NCBI GenBank assembly: GCA_041591915.1
Contig: JBFHRB010000011.1
Coordinates: 1 to 25,985 of the forward strand
Source: JBFHRB01 sp041591915
GTDB lineage: Bacteria > Actinomycetota > Nitriliruptoria > Nitriliruptorales > Nitriliruptoraceae
DNA length: 25,985 nt
Direction: 5' to 3'
Both the position numbers and the translations under genes were made by a program. Under the pieces are notes generated by a model. It searched no databases. It was not told the origin of the DNA and was given only the letters and a program-made list of their open reading frames with translations. Of the stretch, positions 17,481 through 24,769 are shown in pieces. Each line of letters starts with the position of its first letter. Position 1 is the stretch's first letter.

Positions 17481-18664
17481 GACGGCCAGGCGCCGTGCGT
17501 CGTCGCGGCTCGCATCGCCTCGTACACCCGGTCCCAGCCCCAGACGAGGGGATCGTCCGGCGAGAGGTCCGGCTCCCCCGGCAGGCCCACCGGCACCTCA
17601 CCCAGGAGTTGGCCGTTCCAGATCGCCCGGACGGTCGCCCGTCCGGTCCCCTCGGCCGGGACCGCGGCACTGACGGCAAGGACCGACGAGGTCGCGGGTG
17701 CGACGAAGGCCGTCTCCGGCACGGGCGTCGTCACGGTCCCTCCGGGGTGGCGGATGGCGATCGTCCCGCCGACCGAGGTCGCCGCGAACGCGTCGAACCC
17801 GAAGTCGAGGAGCGCTGCGGCGTCGTCGAACCTCGCGTCGCTCGACGCGCTGCCGAGGACCACGGCGACGAGCTCACGGCCGCCCCGTTCGGCGGAGCCG
17901 ATGAGGGCGTACCCCGCGGCGTCGGTGAACCCGGTCTTGACGCCGGTCGCGTCGGGGTAGCGCGCGAGCAGCTCGTTGCGGGTCTCGCGCGGGCCCGAAC
18001 CGGGCAGGTCGACGATGTCGCGGGCGGCGATCACCCGGAAGGCCGGGTCCGCGAGTGCGGCGCGCGTGATGATGGCCAGCTGCCGGGCCGAGAGTCGGTT
18101 GCGATCGGTGAGGCCGGACGGCGTCTGGAGCACCATCTCCCCCACGCCCAGTGACGATGCGTCCTCGCGCATCAACTGGACGAAGGCGGGGACCGATCCT
18201 GCCACGTGCACCGCCAGCGCCGTGGCCGCGTCGTTGCCGGAACGGGCGATGAGCCCGTCGAGGAGTTGCTCCACGGTCCAGACCGCGCCCGGAGCGAGGC
18301 CGACGCTCGCCCCGCCGATGCCGTTGACCTCGGTGCCGACCGTCACGAGGTCGCCGGGCCTGGTGCGGCGCAGCGTCGTCAGCGCCGTCAGGACCTTCAC
18401 CGTGCTCGCGACGGGCCGCAGCTCGTCGGCTCGGCGCTCCGCCAGGACCTGGCCGGTCGCCGCGTCCAGGAGCAGGTAGGACACGGCGGTCGCGGGGGGT
18501 GCCTCCGGCCAACCGGACGGCAGGTCCAGCCGAGCGAGTTGCGGCGGTGCCTGCAGTGGCGTGCCGAAGAAGGCGCTCGACGGCAAGTCGGCCGGGCCCG
18601 GCGCCGCGGCGAGGACGAGGGTCGTGGCCGCGAGCACGGCCGCGACCGTGCGGCTCCGCGTCAC
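17477..18664 (-). CDS. Secreted D-alanyl-D-alanine carboxypeptidase (peptidase family S11)
   Basis: The protein has 395 residues, GTG 18664. Residues 1-22 are a signal peptide (TVAAVLAATTLVLAAAPG). The penicillin-binding fold has all three motifs: SxxK as Ser87-Thr-Val-Lys90, SxN as Ser142-Gly-Asn144, and KTG at 243-245 (VKTGFTDAAGY). It should trim the terminal D-Ala of peptidoglycan stem peptides outside the cell. A C-terminal beta-rich region (about 295-395) resembles a PBP5-like C-domain, but I see no terminal membrane anchor. The gene overlaps the FtsR-like gene upstream and hpt downstream, both by GTGA. This places wall maturation in one transcript with a division regulator. Confidence 0.92.
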   Translation of the reverse strand: MTRSRTVAAVLAATTLVLAAAPGPADLPSSAFFGTPLQAPPQLARLDLPSGWPEAPPATAVSYLLLDAATGQVLAERRADELRPVASTVKVLTALTTLRRTRPGDLVTVGTEVNGIGGASVGLAPGAVWTVEQLLDGLIARSGNDAATALAVHVAGSVPAFVQLMREDASSLGVGEMVLQTPSGLTDRNRLSARQLAIITRAALADPAFRVIAARDIVDLPGSGPRETRNELLARYPDATGVKTGFTDAAGYALIGSAERGGRELVAVVLGSASSDARFDDAAALLDFGFDAFAATSVGGTIAIRHPGGTVTTPVPETAFVAPATSSVLAVSAAVPAEGTGRATVRAIWNGQLLGEVPVGLPGEPDLSPDDPLVWGWDRVYEAMRAATTHGAWPS

Positions 18665-19443
18665 GAGCGCAGCAGGGCCCGGAGCTCGCGCGCCAGGACC
18701 GCACGGTGCAGGCGCGCGCCGTGCTCCACGATCTCGTCCACCCGGCGCTGCGCGGTCGCGCGTGCCTCGGGGTTGCGCTGCCGCAGGAGGGCCGACACGA
18801 GCTGCTCGGCCAGGGACAGCTCGCGGTCCGCGAACTGGCGGTACATCCGCAGGTGCCGCGGTTCGAGGCCGATCTCCAGCAGCTGGGCGGCCGTCCGCGC
18901 GATCTGCAGGTCGTCACCGTCGAAGGTCGTGTCCCCGCGGATGAGGCCGTGGTCGGCCAGCGAGCGGATGTCCTGCGCCTCGAGGCCCGAGGCGTCACAC
19001 AGCTCCTGCAGGGACAGCGTGACGTCGGTGGGGCCGGCGTCGAACACCGAGCGCGCCGGCGGCGCGGACGCCGGGGCGGCGGGTACGGCCGCCGGGGCCG
19101 TGCCGTCGGGTGAGGACCCGACGACGGGCGCTGCGGGATGTCCGGGCTCCGTCCCCGTGACGGCCTCCGGCGGTGCCGCGGGTCGATCGTCGATGGAGAG
19201 CCCGGCGTCGAGGCGCTCCAGCTCGTCCTTGATCACCTTCAGCGGGAGGTAGCGGTCGCGCTGGGAACGCAGCACGTAGCGGAGCCGGTCGATGTCGGGG
19301 TCGGTGAACTTGCGGTACCCCGAGTCGGTCCGATCCGGGCTGATCAGGCCCTCCGACTCGAGGAACCGGATCTTCGAGATCGTGATGTCGTCGAACTCGT
19401 CCTTGAGGCGGTTGAGCACCTCACCGATGGTGTAGGTCCTCAC
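18661..19443 (-). CDS. ftsR: MerR-family regulator, FtsR-like (Rv1828-like)
   Basis: The protein has 260 residues, GTG 19443. The N-terminal winged helix covers about 1-80: YTIGEVLNRLKDEFDDITIS, then KIRFLESEGLISPDRTDSGY with RKFTDPDIDRLRYVLRSQRD. An Ala/Pro-rich linker spans about 90-135. A second helical domain starts at SLQELCDASGLEAQDIRSLA and looks like a partly degenerate MerR HTH. This two-domain form matches Rv1828 and Corynebacterium FtsR, a regulator of ftsZ. The gene sits directly after the FHA gene with a GTGA overlap, the same neighbour order as in those genera. Direct proof of ftsZ control here is lacking. Confidence 0.85.
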   Translation of the reverse strand: MRTYTIGEVLNRLKDEFDDITISKIRFLESEGLISPDRTDSGYRKFTDPDIDRLRYVLRSQRDRYLPLKVIKDELERLDAGLSIDDRPAAPPEAVTGTEPGHPAAPVVGSSPDGTAPAAVPAAPASAPPARSVFDAGPTDVTLSLQELCDASGLEAQDIRSLADHGLIRGDTTFDGDDLQIARTAAQLLEIGLEPRHLRMYRQFADRELSLAEQLVSALLRQRNPEARATAQRRVDEIVEHGARLHRAVLARELRALLRS

Positions 19444-19940
19444 GACTCCGCCCGAGCCGTGCCGGCGAACAGGAGCTTGAAGCGGCCGATCTGCACCTCG
19501 TCGCCCGATGCGAGCAGCGCCTCCTCGACGCGCTGGCCGTTGACGTAGGTGCCGTTGAGGCTGCCGAGGTCGCGGACCCGGATGTCGAGGTCTGCGCGGA
19601 CGATCTCCGCGTGACGGCGCGAGACCGTGACGTCATCGAGGAAGATGTGGCTGTCGGGGTGACGGCCGACGGTCGTGGTCTCGCGATCGATCAGGTACCG
19701 CGAACCGGCGTTGGGCCCGCGCACCACGATCAGCATCCCGGTTCCCGGGGCGAGCTCCGGGAGCTCACCGATCAGCTCGGCGTCCTCGTCGGCGATGTCG
19801 AGCGTGGCGGTCACCACGGCCACCTCGCCCGTCTGCGTGCGGACGATCGCCGTCGCGTCGGGCGGCTGCACGGGCGTGCCACAGGCCGGGCAGAAACGTG
19901 CGTCGCCCGGTAGTTCCTGTCCGCACTGCGTGCAGTACAT
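19440..19940 (-). CDS. Zinc-ribbon FHA protein (GarA/OdhI-like position)
   Basis: The protein has 166 residues, ATG 19940, with GAGGAGGGTGG just before. An N-terminal zinc ribbon, MYCTQCGQELPGDARFCPAC, carries Cys3/Cys6 and Cys17/Cys20. The FHA domain covers about 70-160: VGRHPDSHIF, then VSRRHAEI and LGSLNGTYVN, the standard phosphothreonine-binding loops. GarA and OdhI, encoded at the same place in mycobacteria and corynebacteria, bind 2-oxoglutarate dehydrogenase and are switched off by phosphorylation of an N-terminal ETT motif. That motif is not obvious here (candidates are VRTQTGEV and VTATLDI), and the zinc ribbon is extra. The regulatory partner may therefore differ. Confidence 0.88.
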   Translation of the reverse strand: MYCTQCGQELPGDARFCPACGTPVQPPDATAIVRTQTGEVAVVTATLDIADEDAELIGELPELAPGTGMLIVVRGPNAGSRYLIDRETTTVGRHPDSHIFLDDVTVSRRHAEIVRADLDIRVRDLGSLNGTYVNGQRVEEALLASGDEVQIGRFKLLFAGTARAES

Positions 19941-20014
19941 CCACCCTCCTCACCGTGTCGCCGTACCTCTAGTCGAGGTCGAGGTCTCGGTTGGGGGGCG
20001 AGCCTACCGGCGTC

Positions 20015-20401
20015 TCAGCCGATGCTCGCGCGGTAGTCATCGGCCGAGAGGAGGGTGTCGTACTCGGCGGGGTCGTCCATCTCGATGGTGACCAGCCAAC
20101 CCTCGCCGTACGGGTCCTGGTTGACCAGCTCCGGACGATCCTCGAGGTCCCCGTTGCGGTCCACGATCGTCCCGGAGACGGGCGCGTAGAGGTCGCTGAC
20201 GGACTTGGTGGACTCGACCTCACCGAACGGCTGGTCCTTGTCCACGTGGGTGCCGGCACCGGGCAGGTCCACGTACACGACGTCGCCAAGCTGGTCCTGC
20301 GCGAACCACGTGATGCCGATCCGGAGCTTGCCGCCATCGGCCTTGGCCCACTCGTGCTCGGCGGTGTACTTCAGATCTTCGGGGTAGGAACCCTCGGACA
20401 T
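20015..20401 (-). CDS. gcvH: Glycine cleavage system H protein
   Basis: The protein has 128 residues, ATG 20401 with AGGAG upstream. It carries the lipoyl arm that moves the aminomethyl group between the P, T and L proteins. The lipoyl-lysine is Lys66 in the family block GEVESTKSVSDLYAPVSG. The N-terminal YTAEHEWAK and the C-terminal DPYGEGWLVTIEM are also typical, and the length is normal. It lies 74 bases upstream of the FHA gene, matching the gcvH-garA order of mycobacteria. Its decarboxylase partner gcvP is 12 kb away on the other strand. Confidence 0.96.
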   Translation of the reverse strand: MSEGSYPEDLKYTAEHEWAKADGGKLRIGITWFAQDQLGDVVYVDLPGAGTHVDKDQPFGEVESTKSVSDLYAPVSGTIVDRNGDLEDRPELVNQDPYGEGWLVTIEMDDPAEYDTLLSADDYRASIG

Positions 20402-20455
20402 CGGACCTTCGCTCCTGCGCTGGATGTGACCGCGTGTCGGCCTTCGCGGCGAACG

Positions 20456-21088
20456 CTAGTGGACGCCGGGCTCCGTCGGCTGTTCGGCGCGCATCGCCCG
20501 CAGTGCCCACTGCACGTACTGGACGCCGGTCGCGTAGTAGAGCGGGAGGGCGACCAGCAGCATGGCCCAGGCGATGGTCCGCACGAGCTCGTGCGCTGCC
20601 TGCCCCTCCGGCGCCAGCACGCTGGCCAGCAGGAAGGTCGGGAACGCGAACATGAGGCCGAAGGTCGCGCTCTTGCCGAGGTAGGTGACCGGCGGTGGCG
20701 GGATGTCACGGCGCATGAAGGCCGCGGCGCCTCCCAGGAGGATCACGTCCCGGGCGATGACGACCAGCATCACCCACAGGGGCACGATGTCGCCGACGAC
20801 CATCCCGATCGCGACCGTGGCGAGCAGCAGGCGATCCGCCAGCGGGTCGAGCAGCTTGCCCAGCCGCGACACCTGGTTGAAGCGACGGGCGATGTAGCCG
20901 TCGAACCAGTCGGTGCTGGAGAAGACCCCGATGAGCACGAGTGCCCGGAGGTGCCGACCGTTCACGAGGTCGAGGTAGACGATCGGGAGCGTGGCCAGCC
21001 GGGCGAACGAGAGGAGGTTGGGGACCGTCAGGATGCGGTCGTGGACGACCTCAGGACCCTCCTGCTTGCCGATGTCGTACAGCCGCAC
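20456..21088 (-). CDS. CDP-alcohol phosphatidyltransferase (phosphatidylglycerophosphate synthase type)
   Basis: The protein has 210 residues, GTG 21088 with GGAGG eight bases upstream. The CDP-alcohol signature is complete: Asp60, Asp63-Gly64, Ala67-Arg68, Gly77, Asp81 and Asp85 in DWFDGYIARRF...GKLLDPLAD. Hydrophobic segments near 23-40, 45-60, 88-110, 120-140 and 160-185 fit the six-helix membrane fold. The short cytosolic N-terminus and VPNLLSFARLATLP resemble PgsA-type enzymes that make phosphatidylglycerophosphate or related lipids from CDP-diacylglycerol. The acceptor alcohol cannot be decided from sequence alone, so no symbol is given. It lies between tRNA-Pro and gcvH, a common position next to gcvH in mycobacteria-like clusters. 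Confidence 0.88.
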   Translation of the reverse strand: MRLYDIGKQEGPEVVHDRILTVPNLLSFARLATLPIVYLDLVNGRHLRALVLIGVFSSTDWFDGYIARRFNQVSRLGKLLDPLADRLLLATVAIGMVVGDIVPLWVMLVVIARDVILLGGAAAFMRRDIPPPPVTYLGKSATFGLMFAFPTFLLASVLAPEGQAAHELVRTIAWAMLLVALPLYYATGVQYVQWALRAMRAEQPTEPGVH

Positions 21089-21135
21089 GAGGTCCCTCCA
21101 CGCGGTGGTGTAGGAGGACCACCACGGTCGTCCGT

Positions 21136-21212
21136 TGGTCGGGCTGGCCGGATTTGAACCGGCGACCCCTCGACCCCCAGTCGAGTGCGCTGCCTAACTG
21201 CGCCACAGCCCG
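21136..21212 (-). tRNA. tRNA-Pro (anticodon GGG)
   Basis: Folded by hand on the minus strand. The acceptor CGGGCTG pairs with CAGCCCG over 7 bases, the D arm is GCGC...GCGC, and the anticodon stem CTCGA/TCGAG encloses CTGGGGG with anticodon GGG. The T arm GCCGG/CCGGC encloses TTCAAAT, and the discriminator is A. The CCA end is encoded. The C-G first pair is usual for proline tRNA. It sits between cmk-der and pgsA on the same strand. Confidence 0.95.
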
Positions 21213-21285
21213 TTGCCCACGTTGGGCCGGAGCCCGTCGAGCGGGCCGGACGGTACCGGTCGCCGGTCGGGCGTGCCACATCCGG

Positions 21286-23274
21286 TCAACTGCGGCGGTC
21301 GCGGCGTCCACGCCGGACCTCGAGGCGCAGCGGTGCACCGACGAATCCGTAGGCCGTCCGGAGCTCCCGTTCGAGGTAGCGGACGTAGGCGTCCGGCAGC
21401 GGTCCGTTGGTGAAGACCAGGAACGTCGGGGGCCCGACCTCGACCTGGGTGATGTAGCGAACGCGCACGGGCCGGTGGCGGTGCATCGGCGGGGCGGTGC
21501 GCTCGGTGACTCCCTCCAGCCAGCGGTTCAGCTCGCGCGTCGGGATCCGTCGCAGGTACCCGTCGCGGACGGCACGGAGGTGGTCGACGAGCCTGGTGAC
21601 GTTGCGGCCCTTGAGGGCGGAGATGTTCACCCGTGGCGCCCAGGACGCGAACGACAGCAGTCGATCGAGCTCCTTCTCGAGGAACCGGCGCCGGTCCTCG
21701 TCCACCATGTCCCACTTGTTGACCACGATCACGACGCCTCGCCCGGCGTCCCGCACGAGCGCGGCCAGGCGCTGGTCCTGCTCCGCGATCTGCTCCGACC
21801 CGTCGATGAGGAAGAGCACGAGGTCCGACTGCTCGATGGCCATGCGCGTCCGGTCGACCGAGTAGAGCTCGGTGTCCTCACCCGTGCGGTACTTGCGGCG
21901 CAGGCCGGCCGTGTCGACGAGCCGCCAGGGCTCCCCATCGAGCTCGACGAGCGTGTCGATCGCGTCACGCGTGGTGTGCGGCACGTCGTCGACGATGACC
22001 CGCTCCTCGCCGAGCAGGCGGTTGAGCAGGCTCGACTTGCCGACGTTGGGCTTGCCGACGATGGCCACACGGGTGATGTGGTCCTCGTCGGGCGGTCGGC
22101 CGGTGTCATCCTCGGGGAGGGCCGACACGACGTCGTCGAGCAGATCGCCGACGCGCCGCCCGTGCGCTGCCGACACCGGCAGTGGGTCGCCCAGGCCGAG
22201 GTCGTAGAACTCGTACGCATCCTGCTCGTGGCGATCCGCGTCGGCCTTGTTCGCGACGAGCATCACGGGGGTGCCGGTGCGTCTGAGCATCTTCGCGTAC
22301 CGCTCGTCGTCCTCCTGGATCCCGACCGTGATGTCGACGACGAAGAGGACGAGGTCGGCGGAGGTGGCGGCGGCCTCGGCCTGCTGGACCACCTGGCGGT
22401 CGAGGCCTTCGGCGTCGTGGTGCCAGCCACCGGTGTCGACGATCATGAAGTGGCGGCCGGTCCATTCGGCGACGTGCTCGGTCCGGTCCCGTGTGACGCC
22501 CGGCTTCTCCTCGACGATCGTCACGCGACGCCCGAGGATCCGGTTGACGAGCGTCGACTTGCCGACGTTCGGACGACCCACGACGGCCACCCTCGGCAGC
22601 TCCGCCCGTGTGCGCCGTCGCGTCCTTCGCCGGGCCTCCTCGGCGATGGCCTCGACGACCTCGTCGATCGACATGCCGGTCGTGTCCAGCAACCAGGCGT
22701 CCTCCGCCTCGGCCAGCGGCGCCAGCTCGCGGCTGCTGTCCGCGGCGTCCCGACGCTCGATGTCGGCGGCCACGGCCGCGACGTCCTCGATCCCGACCTG
22801 GGCCGCACGTCGGCGCGCGCGCTCCTCCACGCTGGCCGTGAGGAACACCTTGAGGTCCGCATCCGGGAACACGACGGTTCCCATGTCGCGGCCCTCCGCG
22901 ACGGCCCCGAGGCGGGCGCCGTACCGCTGGACGGGCACCATCGCGTCGCGTACCTGCGGATGTGCCGAGACCGTGCTGACGGCCTCCGTGACCTGCGGTC
23001 CACGGATCTCCTGCTCGACGAGCTCGCCGTCGAGCCATGTGCCGTCCTCGTCGGTCTCGATCGTGACCTCTGCCGCGACCGCCCCACACGCCTCCGCGTC
23101 CGAGAGCTCGAGGCCATCGCGCAGGCAGGCCAGCGTCACGGCTCGGTAGAGGGCGCCGGTGTCGAGGTGCGGCACGCCGAGGCGATCGGCGACCAGCTTG
23201 GCCACCGTGGACTTGCCGCTGCCGGCCGGGCCGTCGACCGCGACGACCGGGCCCGGGGTCGAGGATGTCGTCAT
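21286..23274 (-). CDS. cmk-der: Bifunctional cytidylate kinase / ribosome-assembly GTPase Der
   Basis: The protein has 662 residues, ATG 23274, joining two enzymes in one frame. Residues 1-217 are cytidylate kinase: the P-loop GPAGSGKS at 15-22, then LDTGALYRAVT, AEGRDMGTVVFPDADLKVFL (128-147) and ERARRRAAQ. Residues 227-662 are Der (EngA). The first G domain has GRPNVGKS (233-240), DTGG (280-283) and NKAD (342-345). The second has GKPNVGKS (407-414), DTAG (454-457) and NKWD (519-522). A KH-like C-terminal domain ends at EVRRGRRDRRS. The linker RRRTRRRTRAELP is basic. The start overlaps the aroA stop in ATGA. Fused proteins of this type are known in some actinobacteria, so the fusion is unusual but not new. 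Confidence 0.95.
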   Translation of the reverse strand: MTTSSTPGPVVAVDGPAGSGKSTVAKLVADRLGVPHLDTGALYRAVTLACLRDGLELSDAEACGAVAAEVTIETDEDGTWLDGELVEQEIRGPQVTEAVSTVSAHPQVRDAMVPVQRYGARLGAVAEGRDMGTVVFPDADLKVFLTASVEERARRRAAQVGIEDVAAVAADIERRDAADSSRELAPLAEAEDAWLLDTTGMSIDEVVEAIAEEARRRTRRRTRAELPRVAVVGRPNVGKSTLVNRILGRRVTIVEEKPGVTRDRTEHVAEWTGRHFMIVDTGGWHHDAEGLDRQVVQQAEAAATSADLVLFVVDITVGIQEDDERYAKMLRRTGTPVMLVANKADADRHEQDAYEFYDLGLGDPLPVSAAHGRRVGDLLDDVVSALPEDDTGRPPDEDHITRVAIVGKPNVGKSSLLNRLLGEERVIVDDVPHTTRDAIDTLVELDGEPWRLVDTAGLRRKYRTGEDTELYSVDRTRMAIEQSDLVLFLIDGSEQIAEQDQRLAALVRDAGRGVVIVVNKWDMVDEDRRRFLEKELDRLLSFASWAPRVNISALKGRNVTRLVDHLRAVRDGYLRRIPTRELNRWLEGVTERTAPPMHRHRPVRVRYITQVEVGPPTFLVFTNGPLPDAYVRYLERELRTAYGFVGAPLRLEVRRGRRDRRS

Positions 23275-24593
23275 CGTTGCTCCACCACCGCGCCGCCGAG
23301 CGATCGCAGGTCGTCCAGGAAGCTCGGGTAGCTCGTCGCCACGGCGTCGAAGCCGGTGATGTCCACCTCGCCGGTACCGAACGTCGCCGCGATGGCCGCC
23401 GTCATCGCGATCCGGTGGTCGTGGTGCGCGTCCACCTGCCCCCCGCGAGGGCGCTGTCCGCCGGGCACCTGGAACCCGTCCGGGAACTCGTCGACCGTCA
23501 GTCCGAGGGCGCCGAGCTGGCTCGCGAGCACCGAGATCCGATCCGACTCCTTCACTCGCAGCTCGGCGGCGTCCCGGACGGTGAGCCCGTCGTCGCTGGC
23601 CGCACCCGCCAGCGCCAGCACCGGGAGCTCGTCGATCGCGTCGACGACGTCGCCTCCGGCCACCTCGGCACCCTGGAGATCGCCCGGCGTGACGGTGACG
23701 TCGCCGACCGACTCGCCGGCAGCCTCGATCTCGTTGCTGATCTCGATGTTCGCTCCCATCGCACGCAGGATGCGCAGGACGCCCGTCCGACGTGCGTTGA
23801 GCAGGACCCGATGGACGGTGATACCGCGGGCGGGCCCTCCGGGCAGTGCGGCCGCGACGAACCAGAACGCCGCGCTCGACGGATCGCCGGCCGCGCCCAG
23901 GGCTCGTCCCTTCGGGCTGCCCGGCTCCAGCCGGACCTCCTCCCGGCCGTCATCGTGCTCGACCGTGGTCACGACGAGGCCGAGGTGCCGCAGCATGCGT
24001 TCGGTGTGGTCTCGCGAGGCGAGCGGGCTCGTGACGGAGACGGGGCCGTCGGCGGCGAGGCCCGCGAGCAGCACGCACGACTTCACCTGCGCACTCGCCA
24101 CAGGGCTCTCGTAGTCGGCCGCGCGGACGCGGCCGCCGTGCACGACGAGCGGAGGTAGCCGGTCCCCCCTCGCTGCCACGTCGACGCCGAGCGCGCGCAG
24201 GGGTGCCATGACACGGTCCACGGGCCGAGCACGCAGGGAGACGTCTCCGGTCAGCACGGCCAGGCCCGGTACGCCGGCCACGAGTCCGGCGAGCAGCCGG
24301 AGCCCCGTGCCGCTGTTGCCACAGTCGATGACGTCGACGGCCTCCGTCAGCGGGCCCTCGACCCGGCCCGACAGGTTGCCGTCGGCGGCGGGCCGCAGCT
24401 CGACCGTCGCACCGAGCGTCCGCAGGGCGCCGGCGGTGGACAGCACGTCACCCGAGGGCGCGAGCCCCTCGAGCGTGACACCACCCTCGACGAGGGCGCC
24501 GATCATGAGGGCACGATGGCTCTGCGACTTGTCCCCGGGTACCGAGACGGTGCCGGCCAGGCGCCCAGGCGCGATGGTCACGCGGTCGGTCAT
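23271..24593 (-). CDS. aroA: 3-phosphoshikimate 1-carboxyvinyltransferase (EPSP synthase)
   Basis: The protein has 440 residues. I place the start at ATG 24593 (MTDRVTIAPGRLAG), because the family's N-terminal strand begins there; 45 further upstream codons are open but unlike the family. It joins shikimate-3-phosphate and phosphoenolpyruvate in the shikimate pathway. Key blocks are PGDKSQSHRAL (Lys22), GNSGTGLRLLAGL, SAQVKSCVLLAGL, ASRDHTERML, LRVKESDRISVLA and DHRIAMTAAI. These are complete, and the protein looks functional. There is no clear Shine-Dalgarno immediately before the ATG. It is downstream of tyrA and overlaps cmk-der by ATGA, an order well known in Gram-positive bacteria. Confidence 0.96.
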   Translation of the reverse strand: MTDRVTIAPGRLAGTVSVPGDKSQSHRALMIGALVEGGVTLEGLAPSGDVLSTAGALRTLGATVELRPAADGNLSGRVEGPLTEAVDVIDCGNSGTGLRLLAGLVAGVPGLAVLTGDVSLRARPVDRVMAPLRALGVDVAARGDRLPPLVVHGGRVRAADYESPVASAQVKSCVLLAGLAADGPVSVTSPLASRDHTERMLRHLGLVVTTVEHDDGREEVRLEPGSPKGRALGAAGDPSSAAFWFVAAALPGGPARGITVHRVLLNARRTGVLRILRAMGANIEISNEIEAAGESVGDVTVTPGDLQGAEVAGGDVVDAIDELPVLALAGAASDDGLTVRDAAELRVKESDRISVLASQLGALGLTVDEFPDGFQVPGGQRPRGGQVDAHHDHRIAMTAAIAATFGTGEVDITGFDAVATSYPSFLDDLRSLGGAVVEQR

Positions 24594-24656
24594 CGGGAGC
24601 CTGCCAGGAGCGGACGGACGGGGACGGGTGATGTGTGGTCGTGCAGCCTGCCACGC

Positions 24657-24692
24657 CGAAGGGCCCGCGCGTGACCGGGCCACCGCCCTTCG
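24657..24692. repeat. Inverted repeat in the aroA leader
   Basis: CGAAGGGC and GCCCTTCG form 8-base arms around 20 bases, 64 bases before the aroA start. A competing 6-base hairpin (GGCCCG/CGGGCC on the minus strand) uses part of the same bases, so two exclusive folds are possible in the leader RNA. No leader peptide rich in aromatic codons and no T-box motif is seen. Confidence 0.4.
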
Positions 24693-24727
24693 CACATCGA
24701 TATGTCGACTAAGCGACCAATCGACCA

Positions 24728-24765
24728 CTGATCGCGCGAAAACTGGACCATGGGTGCGCGATCAG
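24728..24765 (-). terminator. 10-base inverted repeat just after tyrA
   Basis: CTGATCGCGC and GCGCGATCAG are perfect 10-base arms around an 18-base loop that contains TTTTC on the minus strand. It begins 4 bases past the tyrA stop codon. It may end or stabilise the tyrA message. The 3' flank has no U-tract, so termination is not certain. Confidence 0.5.
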
Positions 24766-24769
24766 CCGG

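Noticed and set aside
19969..19990. Short direct repeats (GTCGAG, GAGGTC) upstream of the FHA gene
   Set aside because: Two to three copies of six bases in GC-rich DNA are not significant without conservation data, and no regulator can be linked to them.
21227..21249. GC-rich hairpin between cmk-der and tRNA-Pro
   Set aside because: Only five secure base pairs (GCCCG/CGGGC). Such stems are common by chance at this GC content, and no U-tract follows in either direction.
20941..23331. Long plus-strand frame across the pgsA start, tRNA and cmk-der
   Set aside because: It runs through a tRNA gene and antisense to complete enzymes, and the product has no recognisable domain.
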